Source: Granulosicoccus sp045110475 (GTDB lineage Bacteria; Pseudomonadota; Gammaproteobacteria; Granulosicoccales; Granulosicoccaceae). From it: a DNA stretch of 64,000 bases. Positions 14,753 through 23,602 of the stretch are shown piece by piece; positions within the stretch are counted from its first letter, which is position 1, and every line of letters begins with the position of its first letter. The translations under genes and the position numbers were made by a program. Location of the stretch: the NCBI GenBank assembly GCA_045110475.1, contig JBGCGC010000050.1:62001-126000 (forward strand), given 5' to 3'. Under the pieces are notes generated by a model. That model saw only the letters and a list, made by a program, of their open reading frames with translations, did no database searches and was not told the origin of the DNA.

Positions 14753-17299
14753 ATGGGCTTGAAAATCAGTACCGTAGGAGCGTTTGTTTTATTCATCCTT
14801 ACCACTATGCTAACGCTCGGAAATCCGGCTTACTCAGCACCCGGCAATCCGGACATGCTATCGCCCGCAGGCCCCGTCGATACCCCTACGCCAGAGTTTG
14901 TCTGGCGCGATCAGCCAGATGCTAATGAATATCGTATGTTTGTATACGATCGATCCGTCCGCGCCAGAATACATCAGGAAAATTACAACCGTGCTGACAT
15001 CTGCGATGGAACCGTGTGCCGGGTAACTCCGGATATCAGTCTCGGGTTTAGCAGCAAGCACCAATGGCGTGTGCGCGCTTACAACAACGACGGTATCAGT
15101 ACTTATTCAAGCCTGTTTTTCTCCTTGGTGGAAGAGCCACCAGCGGTTGTCACTACCGTAGCACCGCAGGGGGACATTCAGACGCGGTCCCCGGCGTTTG
15201 TATGGCGGCAGCAGTCAAACGCCACAAGCTACCGGCTCTTTGTTCGCGACCGTACTGCTGGTCTGGATGTGCTTGCGGTTACCTATGACGCTTCCGACGT
15301 ATGTAGCGCTGGACTGTGCGAAGTGACACCATCAGGTCTGGCGTTGAATCTGAATCCAGGAAACGATCTTTTTTTCAGGGTCAGAGGTCGTAATTCCGGA
15401 GGATGGGGCAATTGGCCGGACTGGGCCGCAAGGAGCTCGTTTGTCTACGCGCCAACGCTTTCGAATCTTGCACCGATTGCCCGCAACGACTCCTTCGCAC
15501 TTGATATCACCACACCGATTACCCTGTCGGTGCTTGACAATGATCAGGACAACGACGGGATAATCGCGCCGGAATCGATAGCAGTTGTTGCGCAACCAGC
15601 CAATGGCATTGCAACACCACAGGCTGACGGCAGTATTCTTTATGTAAGAACTGACACTGCCGCAGTCAGTGATAGTTTTGCCTATACCGTTCTTGACAAC
15701 GAGGGGGCAGCTTCCAATGTGGCTGTTGTGGTTGTCACATTGGACACTCAATCAGGCCCTGAACTGGAACTTGCTGGCCTGGATCTTAGCTGGGCTGGTT
15801 TTCCCCTGATTGCCGATGATGACGGCAACCGGTTGTTTGTGTCATTGGGAGATACATTCGGTAGTCCATCGACGCTGGTCGGTAGTGTGCTGTTTTCGGC
15901 ACTTCGCCCAGGCTACAGTCTTCAAATCGCAGGGACCGATATTACCTCCGGTAGCGAACTGTCGGCTATCGTTCAGCACGGTAGTACCATCCCGGTTCTA
16001 GTGTTCAACGGTGAGCAACTTGTACAATCGTATGATCTGATCGTCACCAATTTGCCGCTATTTGAAGTCTGGGCATTTGACATAGTTGATGAACCCAAAT
16101 TACCCGGAGCCTGGCGATGGGCTGATGGGCAAACTGACACAGATACCGGTATTCAGAATCTGGGTATCGAGATTCGAGGCCGTACGTCGCAAGCGTTTGA
16201 CAAAAAGTCTTTCTCTTTTGAAACACGTGAGCTGGATGACCCTGATGACAGTGATAATGTCCGGGTCTTTGGATTGCGCAATGACGATGACTGGATTGCA
16301 GACGCGGCCTACCGCGACTTGGCGCTCGTAAGAAATCTTGTCAGCCATGATATCTATCGAGACATGAGAAGCTCCGCTTATATCGACAATGACGGTGAAG
16401 CGCAAGGCCAGTCAACCATCGCTGGCGTGGTTGCCGAAATGGTTTTGAACGGTGGATACAACGGGTTGTACGTTATCTCAGAAAGAGTTGATAGAAAATT
16501 GCTGGGTTTGAGTAAACTTGATGTGCCGGAAGATGCTGAGGGCAACGAGCGATGGGATCAAATAGATTTTTCCGATCCTGCCAACGGTACGCTTCTCTAC
16601 AAGGCAGCAACCAATAACGCTGATTTTTACAACCCCGAAAATGTCAGCATCGATTTTGAGCTAAAGTACCCGGACCCTGACGATGTAGTGCGCTTTGAAC
16701 CGCTCACAGAACTACTGAATTTTATTAACTTCAGTGACGATACAACGTTCTACGCTGACATCGGCAATCGTGTTGATCTGGAATCTCTGGCTGATTTCTG
16801 GATTCTCAGGCTGCTCACATCGAATCGTGACACGTTTAAAAAGAACTATTACGTTGCAAGGAATCAATCGCAAAAATGGTTCTTTGTTCCCTGGGACTTT
16901 GACGCTACCTACGGTTTGCGATGGACCGGTGCAGAGGACCCCGGCTCCATTCAACACATAGCCCCTCAGTTCAATCGACTGGCAGGGCGGCTGGTCGAGC
17001 TTGGTGTGTCAGGTTTTACTTCGTTAGTGAGAACACGTTGGCTGGAATTACGATCAGACCTGATTACACCTGCGGCCATTGCCAGCCGATTCTCTGACTA
17101 CTTTGCACAGATTGGAATTGACCAGACAGGATTAGCAGAATCACCGAGGAACAGGAATCTGCAACGCTGGCCGGGTACCGGCAATATATCTACCGGGCAG
17201 TTTGAGCTGGGACAGTCTGCGTACATCGAGCAATGGCTAACCCAACGCCTTTCGTTCATCGATAGCTATATCGATAATCTACCAGGAGCTAGTCAGTAA
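14753..17299 (+). CDS. secreted CotH kinase-family protein with FN3-like and cadherin-like domains
   Basis: An 848-residue exported protein. A signal peptide covers about 1-30. Two similar domains follow (about 35-125 and 126-240), each with a TPEFVWRxQ or SPAFVWRxQ strand, an RxFVxDR strand and a C-x4/5-C pair in ADICDGTVC or SDVCSAGLC; they look like FN3-type modules. Residues 245-345 form a cadherin-like domain (ARNDSFALD, SVLDNDQD). The CotH domain occupies about 430-830: FDKKSFSFETR, then GGYNGLYVISERVDR, KNYYVARN and FVPWDFDATYG, the last being the acidic catalytic motif of CotH kinases. Spore-coat CotH is a protein kinase, but in Gram-negative bacteria the targets are unknown. The downstream gene is convergent. 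Confidence 0.82.
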   Translation: MGLKISTVGAFVLFILTTMLTLGNPAYSAPGNPDMLSPAGPVDTPTPEFVWRDQPDANEYRMFVYDRSVRARIHQENYNRADICDGTVCRVTPDISLGFSSKHQWRVRAYNNDGISTYSSLFFSLVEEPPAVVTTVAPQGDIQTRSPAFVWRQQSNATSYRLFVRDRTAGLDVLAVTYDASDVCSAGLCEVTPSGLALNLNPGNDLFFRVRGRNSGGWGNWPDWAARSSFVYAPTLSNLAPIARNDSFALDITTPITLSVLDNDQDNDGIIAPESIAVVAQPANGIATPQADGSILYVRTDTAAVSDSFAYTVLDNEGAASNVAVVVVTLDTQSGPELELAGLDLSWAGFPLIADDDGNRLFVSLGDTFGSPSTLVGSVLFSALRPGYSLQIAGTDITSGSELSAIVQHGSTIPVLVFNGEQLVQSYDLIVTNLPLFEVWAFDIVDEPKLPGAWRWADGQTDTDTGIQNLGIEIRGRTSQAFDKKSFSFETRELDDPDDSDNVRVFGLRNDDDWIADAAYRDLALVRNLVSHDIYRDMRSSAYIDNDGEAQGQSTIAGVVAEMVLNGGYNGLYVISERVDRKLLGLSKLDVPEDAEGNERWDQIDFSDPANGTLLYKAATNNADFYNPENVSIDFELKYPDPDDVVRFEPLTELLNFINFSDDTTFYADIGNRVDLESLADFWILRLLTSNRDTFKKNYYVARNQSQKWFFVPWDFDATYGLRWTGAEDPGSIQHIAPQFNRLAGRLVELGVSGFTSLVRTRWLELRSDLITPAAIASRFSDYFAQIGIDQTGLAESPRNRNLQRWPGTGNISTGQFELGQSAYIEQWLTQRLSFIDSYIDNLPGASQ

Positions 17300-17382
17300 T
17301 AGCCGAGGCTCGCAGTTACAAAGCCCATGCTGCATAAATGCTCATCGGTGTCTGCGATCACTTTGTTGCTATGAGTGGCAAG

Positions 17383-19146
17383 TTATTGAATAGGGGGCGC
17401 CGCTGTGCTTCTATCCTCGCCGGATTCAAACACGGTTGACATCATTTCACGGATAGACCACATGGGTAGGCTGCTTGATGCAGAGTCAGGCATCATACCT
17501 TCGGTAAAGACATCGGTAGGCAGTCGTTCGAGTAAGGTCGGATCCTCACTCACAATATGAACAGGCACATCTGCTGTCTTGCCCCAGCCTGCGATGATGG
17601 AGGCGGGTTGATGATCGCCATGAATCATGAACAACGCGCCTTTGCCATGACGTGATAAGTATTCGCCGACAGTGGCCAGTGAATAATCCAGTGACTTTGC
17701 GAACATCTCACGGACCCGAACCCGATTGTTCCAGGTCATTGGTTCGCCGAAGCGGTGACTGCCGTCAAAAATGCTACCGTCCCCGATGGATTCCCATGGC
17801 AACAGGACCGGAAGCGGTGTCCATGGCGCGTGCGAACTAATCAACGCAATCTCGGCCATTATCGGTTGCTTGCTTGGCTGACGTATCGTCTGTTCGAACG
17901 TTGAAAGTGTGTATTGATCGGGCATACTCACCCAACCAAAAGGCAGTCCTTGATAGTCTAGTGCGTGGAAGTCGTAGATTCGGTCGAAACCATACCAGGC
18001 ACCTTCGGGCCAGGCTTCTCTGATGGCGGGCACCAATCCGACGGTGTGCCAGCCGGCCTGCCCAAACAGGCTATACAGCGAGATACGATCAGACGCGACA
18101 AGACGGTCAAATCGAGCCTGATTGTTGATTTCAAGTCCGGATGCCAGACTGGCATGAGTCAACCAGCTACGGCCGCCGCGAACCGGGGAGGTCATCCAGC
18201 CGCTACGCACATGAAGTCCTGCGTCCTTGATCTGCTGTTCCATCACCTGCAGGCGTTCGTTGGCGATTAGCCCCAGATCCTCATCAACCAGAAAGCTCTG
18301 TCCGTACGATTCTATGAATATAAAGGCAACATCAAGGTCGTTGAGCGCTGCAAAGCCCGGTGGCGCAGAGATACTGATCGGATCGACATTGAGCTCGGCG
18401 ATGAATGATTGTTGATCGATGATCGAACGTTGCATATCCTGGCTTCGATCAATCAGCTCTGGTACGAAGTGCGCCTGCACAATCGGGTGTTTCGAATCTG
18501 CCTCCTGTTGCCAAAACACAACGACACCGACTGTTAACACGGTGGTGGCAACAAAGCTGATAGTCTTTTTGCCAGAGCCGGTCAGGTTACCAATCGCCCC
18601 AAGCCCGCCATACAGCATCAGCAACAGTCCTGTCAGCACTGCCAGTGCCAGAGCCAGAGCCAGGCCAGCCTCCATAAGTCCAACCTGTTGCGAGGCGAGG
18701 TTCCAGCCGTCGCCAAGCAGATGCCACTCGACAAGCGGACTGAAACGGCGATCAAATGCAATGCGTGAGCCGATATCGGCCATACGCAATAGCACGGCTA
18801 TACCCAGAGTCGCCACCAGCAAGCATCGCAGGGCAAGCAGCGCCTTACCGCTTGTCAACAGTAAGGCAAGAACTATTAGTGGCCATTCCAGTGGCAGGCG
18901 GGTGAAGTGCTGTAACGTAAAGGATTCGGGATGATCGGGGAAAAGCAGGATTGCGAACAGCAAAACGATCGTGAGCAACGCAGCCACGGTTTTCCCTGAT
19001 GAATGCCGGGAGGTGCGATCCGTGCGGGCACCGCCGGATGGTTCGCTTTGGTCAGGGAACTGCCCGTCTGGTGTGCGATCCTGTCGATCAGTTTCTACTG
19101 TCACTTCTGCTTTCTCTTGGAACGACGTTGCCAGCCAACAGGGCAT
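17383..19146 (-). CDS. membrane-anchored LtaS/sulfatase-like enzyme
   Basis: A 587-residue protein. A charged N-terminal tail of about 50 residues precedes some five membrane helices (about 50-220), then an extracytoplasmic alkaline-phosphatase-fold domain. In it DVAFIFIESYGQ holds the first metal ligand, GGRSWLTHASLASG the nucleophilic Thr/Ser region, and MIHGDHQPA the second metal site. This is the layout of lipoteichoic-acid synthases and phosphoethanolamine or phosphoglycerol transferases that decorate surface glycans. It begins 15 bases after the FkbM methyltransferase gene, so the two form an operon probably concerned with envelope polysaccharide or lipid head groups. The substrate is not predictable from sequence. 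Confidence 0.82.
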   Translation of the reverse strand: MPCWLATSFQEKAEVTVETDRQDRTPDGQFPDQSEPSGGARTDRTSRHSSGKTVAALLTIVLLFAILLFPDHPESFTLQHFTRLPLEWPLIVLALLLTSGKALLALRCLLVATLGIAVLLRMADIGSRIAFDRRFSPLVEWHLLGDGWNLASQQVGLMEAGLALALALAVLTGLLLMLYGGLGAIGNLTGSGKKTISFVATTVLTVGVVVFWQQEADSKHPIVQAHFVPELIDRSQDMQRSIIDQQSFIAELNVDPISISAPPGFAALNDLDVAFIFIESYGQSFLVDEDLGLIANERLQVMEQQIKDAGLHVRSGWMTSPVRGGRSWLTHASLASGLEINNQARFDRLVASDRISLYSLFGQAGWHTVGLVPAIREAWPEGAWYGFDRIYDFHALDYQGLPFGWVSMPDQYTLSTFEQTIRQPSKQPIMAEIALISSHAPWTPLPVLLPWESIGDGSIFDGSHRFGEPMTWNNRVRVREMFAKSLDYSLATVGEYLSRHGKGALFMIHGDHQPASIIAGWGKTADVPVHIVSEDPTLLERLPTDVFTEGMMPDSASSSLPMWSIREMMSTVFESGEDRSTAAPPIQ

Positions 19147-19161
19147 GATTGCGGATTGATA

Positions 19162-19947
19162 TTACGAGCCTGAGCCCATCGAAGTCTTAATGCTTGTCGT
19201 ATCGACTAGCCGAGCATAGAGGTCGCCGGAGCTTACCCCATCGGATGCGATGCGCTGAAGTTCGCATACAAGCGTATCAGCGTCGACCCAGTGGGTGAAG
19301 TGCATGGTGTGAGTCTCGCCCGGACTTACATTGTATTCATAGGCACCGAGTGTCTCGAGCCGTTCAACGCAAGTTAATGCAATATCGATGGTTGCAGGTA
19401 TGTACTCCACAGCAACTATAGGAATGGCAACACTCAGGCCGGAAAGAATTTCAGCTTCCATGCCTTCAACGTCGATCTTGCAAAAGGCCGGCAGACCGTG
19501 TTCGGCAATCAGTGTATCGAGAGTGGTTACAGCGACGGTAACTGTCTGGTCCCACGCAACAGTTTCAAAGCCACGGGTGGGCGCAACTCGTGACACCCAT
19601 TCTGATGACAGCGTTGATACGGTCGGGTGGCGGCTGGACACATGGAGTTTCGCCTGTCCGGGTTCACGACCGACAGCCTCTGTAACGAGCGACACACGCG
19701 GGTGGCTGGAAAAGAGTTTTTGCAGTAGTTGCGCAAACGCCGGTTGAGGTTCTATGGCGACACAGTGTGCACCGTTGGCTAGCAAGCTTCTGGTGCGGCT
19801 GCCTACGTGTGCTCCCACGTCAAACACCAGTGCTCCTTCAGGAACCAGTGTGCGGTAGAAGCGTGCCAGAGACCGACGTCGCCACGGTAGTCCGTAGTAG
19901 ATTACCAGCGAACGCAGCAGACCCAGCGATATGGTCAGGCGGCTCAT
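19162..19947 (-). CDS. FkbM family methyltransferase
   Basis: A 261-residue SAM-dependent methyltransferase. The SAM site is ALVFDVGAHVGSRT (about 38-51) followed by VAIEPQPAF (66-74), and KIDVEGMEAEILSGL (about 154-168) is the FkbM family motif. The C-terminal part is short and variable. FkbM enzymes O-methylate sugars, fatty acids or other small molecules; next to an LtaS-like gene 15 bases downstream, a surface glycan or lipid is the likely target. The preceding region to 20155 is a divergent promoter region shared with the CoA-transferase gene. Confidence 0.85.
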   Translation of the reverse strand: MSRLTISLGLLRSLVIYYGLPWRRRSLARFYRTLVPEGALVFDVGAHVGSRTRSLLANGAHCVAIEPQPAFAQLLQKLFSSHPRVSLVTEAVGREPGQAKLHVSSRHPTVSTLSSEWVSRVAPTRGFETVAWDQTVTVAVTTLDTLIAEHGLPAFCKIDVEGMEAEILSGLSVAIPIVAVEYIPATIDIALTCVERLETLGAYEYNVSPGETHTMHFTHWVDADTLVCELQRIASDGVSSGDLYARLVDTTSIKTSMGSGS

Positions 19948-20154
19948 GTCGTGCAGATGTCGCTGGCTTGACAGACTGTGGCTCTCATTATCGGCAACTT
20001 ACCACAGGCACCGTGATTGCGGTCATTGCGCAGTGGTCTCTCTTGTGCCAAACAGATTTTGGATGGGTATGGCGACGTTCATGCGTTTCTTCCTTGAGGA
20101 ATGAATGAAAATGGTTAATAGTATTTTTTGTCGAACGATTAGCAGGATAGTTAT

Positions 20155-21249
20155 ATGGGTGCGCTCAAAGGCTTACGCGTAGTTGAGTTTGCTGGATTGG
20201 GGCCCGCGCCCTTTGCAGGCATGTTGCTGGCTGATATGGGGGCCGATGTGGTGAGACTGGAGCGAAACAACAGCGATAACTTGTTGGGTATTCACTATGA
20301 CGTTCTCAATCGAGGCAAGCGTTCTGTCACTGCTGATCTTAAATCCCCCCAAGGTCTGAATACGGCCCTTACCCTGCTGTCATCTGCGGACGTGCTAATA
20401 GAAGGGTTTCGACCTGGTGTGATGGAGCGACTGGGTCTTGGGCCAGCAGAGATCTGGAAGATCAACGCAGCGCTGGTTTATGCCCGTATGACAGGCTGGG
20501 GTCAGGATGGACCGCTCTGTGGCAGCGCTGGCCACGATATCAACTACATTGCCCTGAGTGGTGCCCTTGGGGCGTTCGGTGACAAGGCTGGCAGTCCGGT
20601 CATCCCGGCCAACCTGCTGGGAGACTTCGGTGGCGGTGCCTTGTATCTCGCTTTTGGCATTATGGCTGCGGTATACGAGGCGAGAAGTAGCGGAAAAGGG
20701 CAGATCGTGGACACCGCTATTAGCGATTGCACAGCGCACCTGACTACTCTATTGCACGGCCTGATGTTCAACGGTCGATGGCAGGACCAGCGTGGTAGCA
20801 ATTTACTTGATGGTGGTGCTCATCACTACAACACCTATCGCTGTGCTGATGATCGATGGATTTCCATTGGGCCTCTGGAACCAAAATTTTATACGCAGTT
20901 TCTGCTCAAAACAGGTCTTTCTGATGATGAGCGCTTTACAGGCGAGGTTGACGAAGCCGACTGGCCTGCACTAAAGCGAGAACTGGAGATCATGTTTTTG
21001 AGCAAGGACAGCAGTGACTGGTGCGAATTACTGGAAGGAACAGACTGCTGTTTTGCGCCCGTGCTAGGTCTTGGTGAAGCCCCTGATCATCCACACAATA
21101 TGGCGCGTGGCGTCTTCGAAACACATGATGGCTGCTTGCAGCCTGCTCCGGCTCCGCGTTTCAGCCGTACTCCCGGTCGTATTCGTCGACCACCACCAAC
21201 CCCCGGACAACACAATGATGAGGTGTTACACGAATGGAAAGACCCTTAG
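20155..21249 (+). CDS. alpha-methylacyl-CoA racemase-like family III CoA transferase
   Basis: A 364-residue CaiB/BaiF-fold protein. LKGLRVVEFAGLGPAPFAGMLLAD is the family N-terminus. H127 in SAGHDINY and D157 in GDFGGGALYLA sit at almost the positions of the catalytic His126 and Asp156 of the mycobacterial methylacyl-CoA racemase, so epimerisation of 2-methylacyl-CoA esters is more likely than CoA transfer. The gene is monocistronic and ends before a long inverted repeat at 21291. An in vitro test would be needed to separate racemase from CoA transferase. Confidence 0.85.
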   Translation: MGALKGLRVVEFAGLGPAPFAGMLLADMGADVVRLERNNSDNLLGIHYDVLNRGKRSVTADLKSPQGLNTALTLLSSADVLIEGFRPGVMERLGLGPAEIWKINAALVYARMTGWGQDGPLCGSAGHDINYIALSGALGAFGDKAGSPVIPANLLGDFGGGALYLAFGIMAAVYEARSSGKGQIVDTAISDCTAHLTTLLHGLMFNGRWQDQRGSNLLDGGAHHYNTYRCADDRWISIGPLEPKFYTQFLLKTGLSDDERFTGEVDEADWPALKRELEIMFLSKDSSDWCELLEGTDCCFAPVLGLGEAPDHPHNMARGVFETHDGCLQPAPAPRFSRTPGRIRRPPPTPGQHNDEVLHEWKDP

Positions 21250-21290
21250 CACGCATTGGCCTCGTGTTAGCCTGACGGCTTGCCCGGCTT

Positions 21291-21348
21291 CTAGTGTAGT
21301 GTGACCTTCAACCGCTGTTTGAAGTGTTTGAAGGTCACACTACACTAG
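21291..21348. repeat. 21-base perfect inverted repeat
   Basis: Arms 21291-21311 and 21328-21348 are exact reverse complements (starting CTAGTGTAGTGTGACC) separated by 16 bases. The stem is far longer than a usual terminator and lacks a U tract. The right end runs into CTAGCCTGGA, which matches the ends of the palindromic element at 51527. It may be a folded repeat element, or a terminator for the preceding gene. Confidence 0.7.
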
Positions 21349-21382
21349 CCTGGAGAATCGATCCGAACACCGAGATTAGTAG

Positions 21383-21985
21383 ATGGTAGACAGTACTGAC
21401 AGGCCAGGGATCACAGCTATAGCGTTGCCGGTGACGTCATGGAGCTTTGAAACGCGTAAGGTGCAGTGTGTTGATATCGACACACTGCGAGTGAAGCCTG
21501 GTGCTTTTGCACTTGCCTTTAGTGCTCTGTTCGTTGTGTTGGGCCTTGCCCTTGCCGCTTTCTGGTTCGCTGCCAGATTCACCGCTTTTGAAGGTCCGGG
21601 CTCGATTCCCTTGTTGTTGATTGGCGTGCTTTTCGTCGCCGCTGGCTTGTGGACCTATCATGGATTTAATGAGCAAGTAATCGTAAATCGAACTACTGGT
21701 GTAGCTTTTATGCGCTCATGGTCATTATCAATGCCACCGGATAGTAGCCGTTTGTCACAGGGTATTGCGGCGCAGGAGATCATAGCAATTCAAATGATCT
21801 CGCGTGTTGTAAAGCATCGCTCCAACCGAAGCCGGCGAGGCAGTTCCTATACTGAATATCAGGTTAACCTGTGTGATGCGGATAACGAGCGGCACAACAC
21901 ACTGATTTCACTCAAACCAGAAAAAGCCGAGGCGTTCGGTAGTCAGCTTGCACAGATGTTTGACGTGCCATTGGTTCGCCACTGA
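21383..21985 (+). CDS. hypothetical membrane protein with two helices
   Basis: A 200-residue protein of unrecognised family. Residues 35-60 and 75-92 are hydrophobic helices separated by a short loop; the remaining 110 residues are soluble and contain a basic stretch (VKHRSNRSRRGSS) followed by strand-like YTEYQVNLCD and NTLISLKPEKAEAFGSQLAQMFDVP. The arrangement resembles small membrane proteins with a cytoplasmic PH-like domain, but I would not assign a function. It is 80 bases before the barrel gene on the same strand. Confidence 0.6.
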   Translation: MVDSTDRPGITAIALPVTSWSFETRKVQCVDIDTLRVKPGAFALAFSALFVVLGLALAAFWFAARFTAFEGPGSIPLLLIGVLFVAAGLWTYHGFNEQVIVNRTTGVAFMRSWSLSMPPDSSRLSQGIAAQEIIAIQMISRVVKHRSNRSRRGSSYTEYQVNLCDADNERHNTLISLKPEKAEAFGSQLAQMFDVPLVRH

Positions 21986-22065
21986 CTCTCGCCGTACGAC
22001 AGGTGGTCTATAATCCGAACCAGAACACACGTTTGGCTGGTCAATCTGGACGGAACTGCAATTTG

Positions 22066-22731
22066 ATGAATTCGATTTTTAAGCGCAGCCTGCGTAAGCA
22101 GAGAGTCAAGCGCATCTGTTACAGCATAGTCATCGCCACGCTCACAGCGGTTGCGTCCGGGTTTGCCAAAGCTGATTTTCCTTACAAGTACGTGCAGGCT
22201 GACTACGTATTCGGCGAGTTTGACTTTGGTGATGCGGATGTGTCCTTTACAGGTTACCAGCTGACGGCTCAGTTCGAGATATCACCAAGTATTGTGTTCG
22301 GGGTGAACTATCTATCGCTTGATGGTGATGAAATGCAAAGCACGCTAACCGGGATGAATACTCTGGAATATGAAGGTGACGGTATGGATGTCTACCTCTT
22401 TTACTATTCGCCCCTATCGATACAAACAGACCTTCTTCTGGGTGCCAGACGCGATATGAAGGAATTTGAAGCTCGTGTCGTGGGAGAGGCTCCCGCTTTC
22501 CAGACTGACGACGATACCGATTATCTTTTTGCAGGCTTGCGTTATCAACTGCAGGGCCTGGAACTACAGGGTGAGTGGTCGTATGAACTGGATACTGAAG
22601 ACAACGAGGACCGGTGGAGTTATACGCTTGGGGTGGTCAGTGGTATACCGGGTCAGTTGCAATTGGGCTTTACTCTCTCACCCGATAACAGGGGTGATGT
22701 CATGAGTGTGTTTGTACGGCAGACCTATTGA
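22066..22731 (+). CDS. outer-membrane beta-barrel protein
   Basis: The ATG at 22066 gives 221 residues with a basic start, a hydrophobic core (about 15-32) and cleavage after FAKA. The mature protein alternates polar and hydrophobic residues in about eight amphipathic strands (YVQADYVFGEFDFG, YQLTAQFEIS, YLFAGLRYQLQGLELQGEWSYEL) and ends in aromatic VFVRQTY, the usual barrel-assembly signal. This is typical of small OmpA/OmpX-like or opacity-type barrels. An alternative start at 22003 adds 21 residues with no signal features. Function is unknown. Confidence 0.75.
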   Translation: MNSIFKRSLRKQRVKRICYSIVIATLTAVASGFAKADFPYKYVQADYVFGEFDFGDADVSFTGYQLTAQFEISPSIVFGVNYLSLDGDEMQSTLTGMNTLEYEGDGMDVYLFYYSPLSIQTDLLLGARRDMKEFEARVVGEAPAFQTDDDTDYLFAGLRYQLQGLELQGEWSYELDTEDNEDRWSYTLGVVSGIPGQLQLGFTLSPDNRGDVMSVFVRQTY

Positions 22732-22788
22732 ATTCAGGCTAAGACTTTAACGTGACATCAGAGACTGAATATCTGCAGATTCTTGTGT

Positions 22789-23493
22789 ATGAAACTGAAT
22801 GAGCTGCAGGAAAGGTTCCGCAAGCTGGGAGATCCTTCGGTTGCCACAACATCTGCGCGGTTTTTCAAAACTGGCGTCGGAGAGTACGGCGAGGGAGATT
22901 GTTTTCTGGGAATCCGTGTTCCCAAAATTCGCGCCTTTGCAAAAGCACAAACGTCTTTACCGATGGATGATTTGGTGTGCTTGCTCAAGTCTCAATATCA
23001 TGAGGAAAGATTGCTTGCGTTAGTGTTGATGGTTAGTTTTTTTGAAAAAGCTGATGAACAAAAGCGTAAAGACATCTACGCACGTTATCTGGCGAATTCA
23101 GCCTATGTAAATAATTGGGATCTTGTTGACAGTTCTGCGCACCAGATTGCAGGTGGTTATTTACTGGATAAAAATAGAGACAAGCTTGTTGAGTTGTCCT
23201 TGTCTTCGAGCCTGTGGGAGCGAAGAATAGCCATCATAGCTACCTACCACTTCATAAAACGGGATCAGTACGAAGATACGTTGAAGATCGCACTAAATCT
23301 TTTGCATGATCGTGAAGACCTGATTCATAAAGCCGTCGGCTGGATGCTTAGGGAGGTAGGCAATCGGGATCGCAACGTTGAAGAGGCGTTCTTGAGCAAG
23401 CATTACAAGTCGATGCCACGCACCATGCTGAGATATGCCATCGAAAAATTTGATGAACAGGACAGACAATCGTATTTAAAAGGTGAAAAATAA
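22789..23493 (+). CDS. DNA alkylation repair protein, AlkD-like HEAT-repeat family
   Basis: A 234-residue, all-helical protein. The ATG at 22789 is preferred over the TTG at 22783. Family landmarks are FLGIRVPKIRAFAK near residue 45, YHEERLLALVLM, then NNWDLVDSSAHQIAGGYLL (about 106-124), WERRIAIIATYHFIK and HKAVGWMLREVGNRD. AlkD-type enzymes excise alkylated bases such as 7-methylguanine without base flipping. It is followed by a hairpin and faces the TRAP binding-protein gene. Confidence 0.88.
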   Translation: MKLNELQERFRKLGDPSVATTSARFFKTGVGEYGEGDCFLGIRVPKIRAFAKAQTSLPMDDLVCLLKSQYHEERLLALVLMVSFFEKADEQKRKDIYARYLANSAYVNNWDLVDSSAHQIAGGYLLDKNRDKLVELSLSSSLWERRIAIIATYHFIKRDQYEDTLKIALNLLHDREDLIHKAVGWMLREVGNRDRNVEEAFLSKHYKSMPRTMLRYAIEKFDEQDRQSYLKGEK

Positions 23494-23542
23494 CCCATCT
23501 TTTCTGCGGGGCCGCCTCCGGCCGCGCAGGCTCCTAAGCGCT

Positions 23543-23587
23543 GACACCCTCTCACTGCGCTTACTCAAGTCGCAGCAAGAGAGTGTC
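23543..23587. terminator. imperfect long hairpin between convergent genes
   Basis: GACACCCTCTC near 23543 pairs with GAGAGTGTC ending at 23587, and inner CTGCG/CGCAG stretches extend the stem with mismatches. It sits between the stops of the AlkD-like gene and the TRAP binding protein, where a bidirectional terminator would be expected. Confidence 0.45.
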
Positions 23588-23602
23588 CTGTCATACTGTA
23601 TC

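Noticed and set aside
18419..18934. 171-codon frame antisense to the LtaS-like gene
   Set aside because: Ser/Arg/Pro-rich composition typical of a shadow frame over membrane helices.
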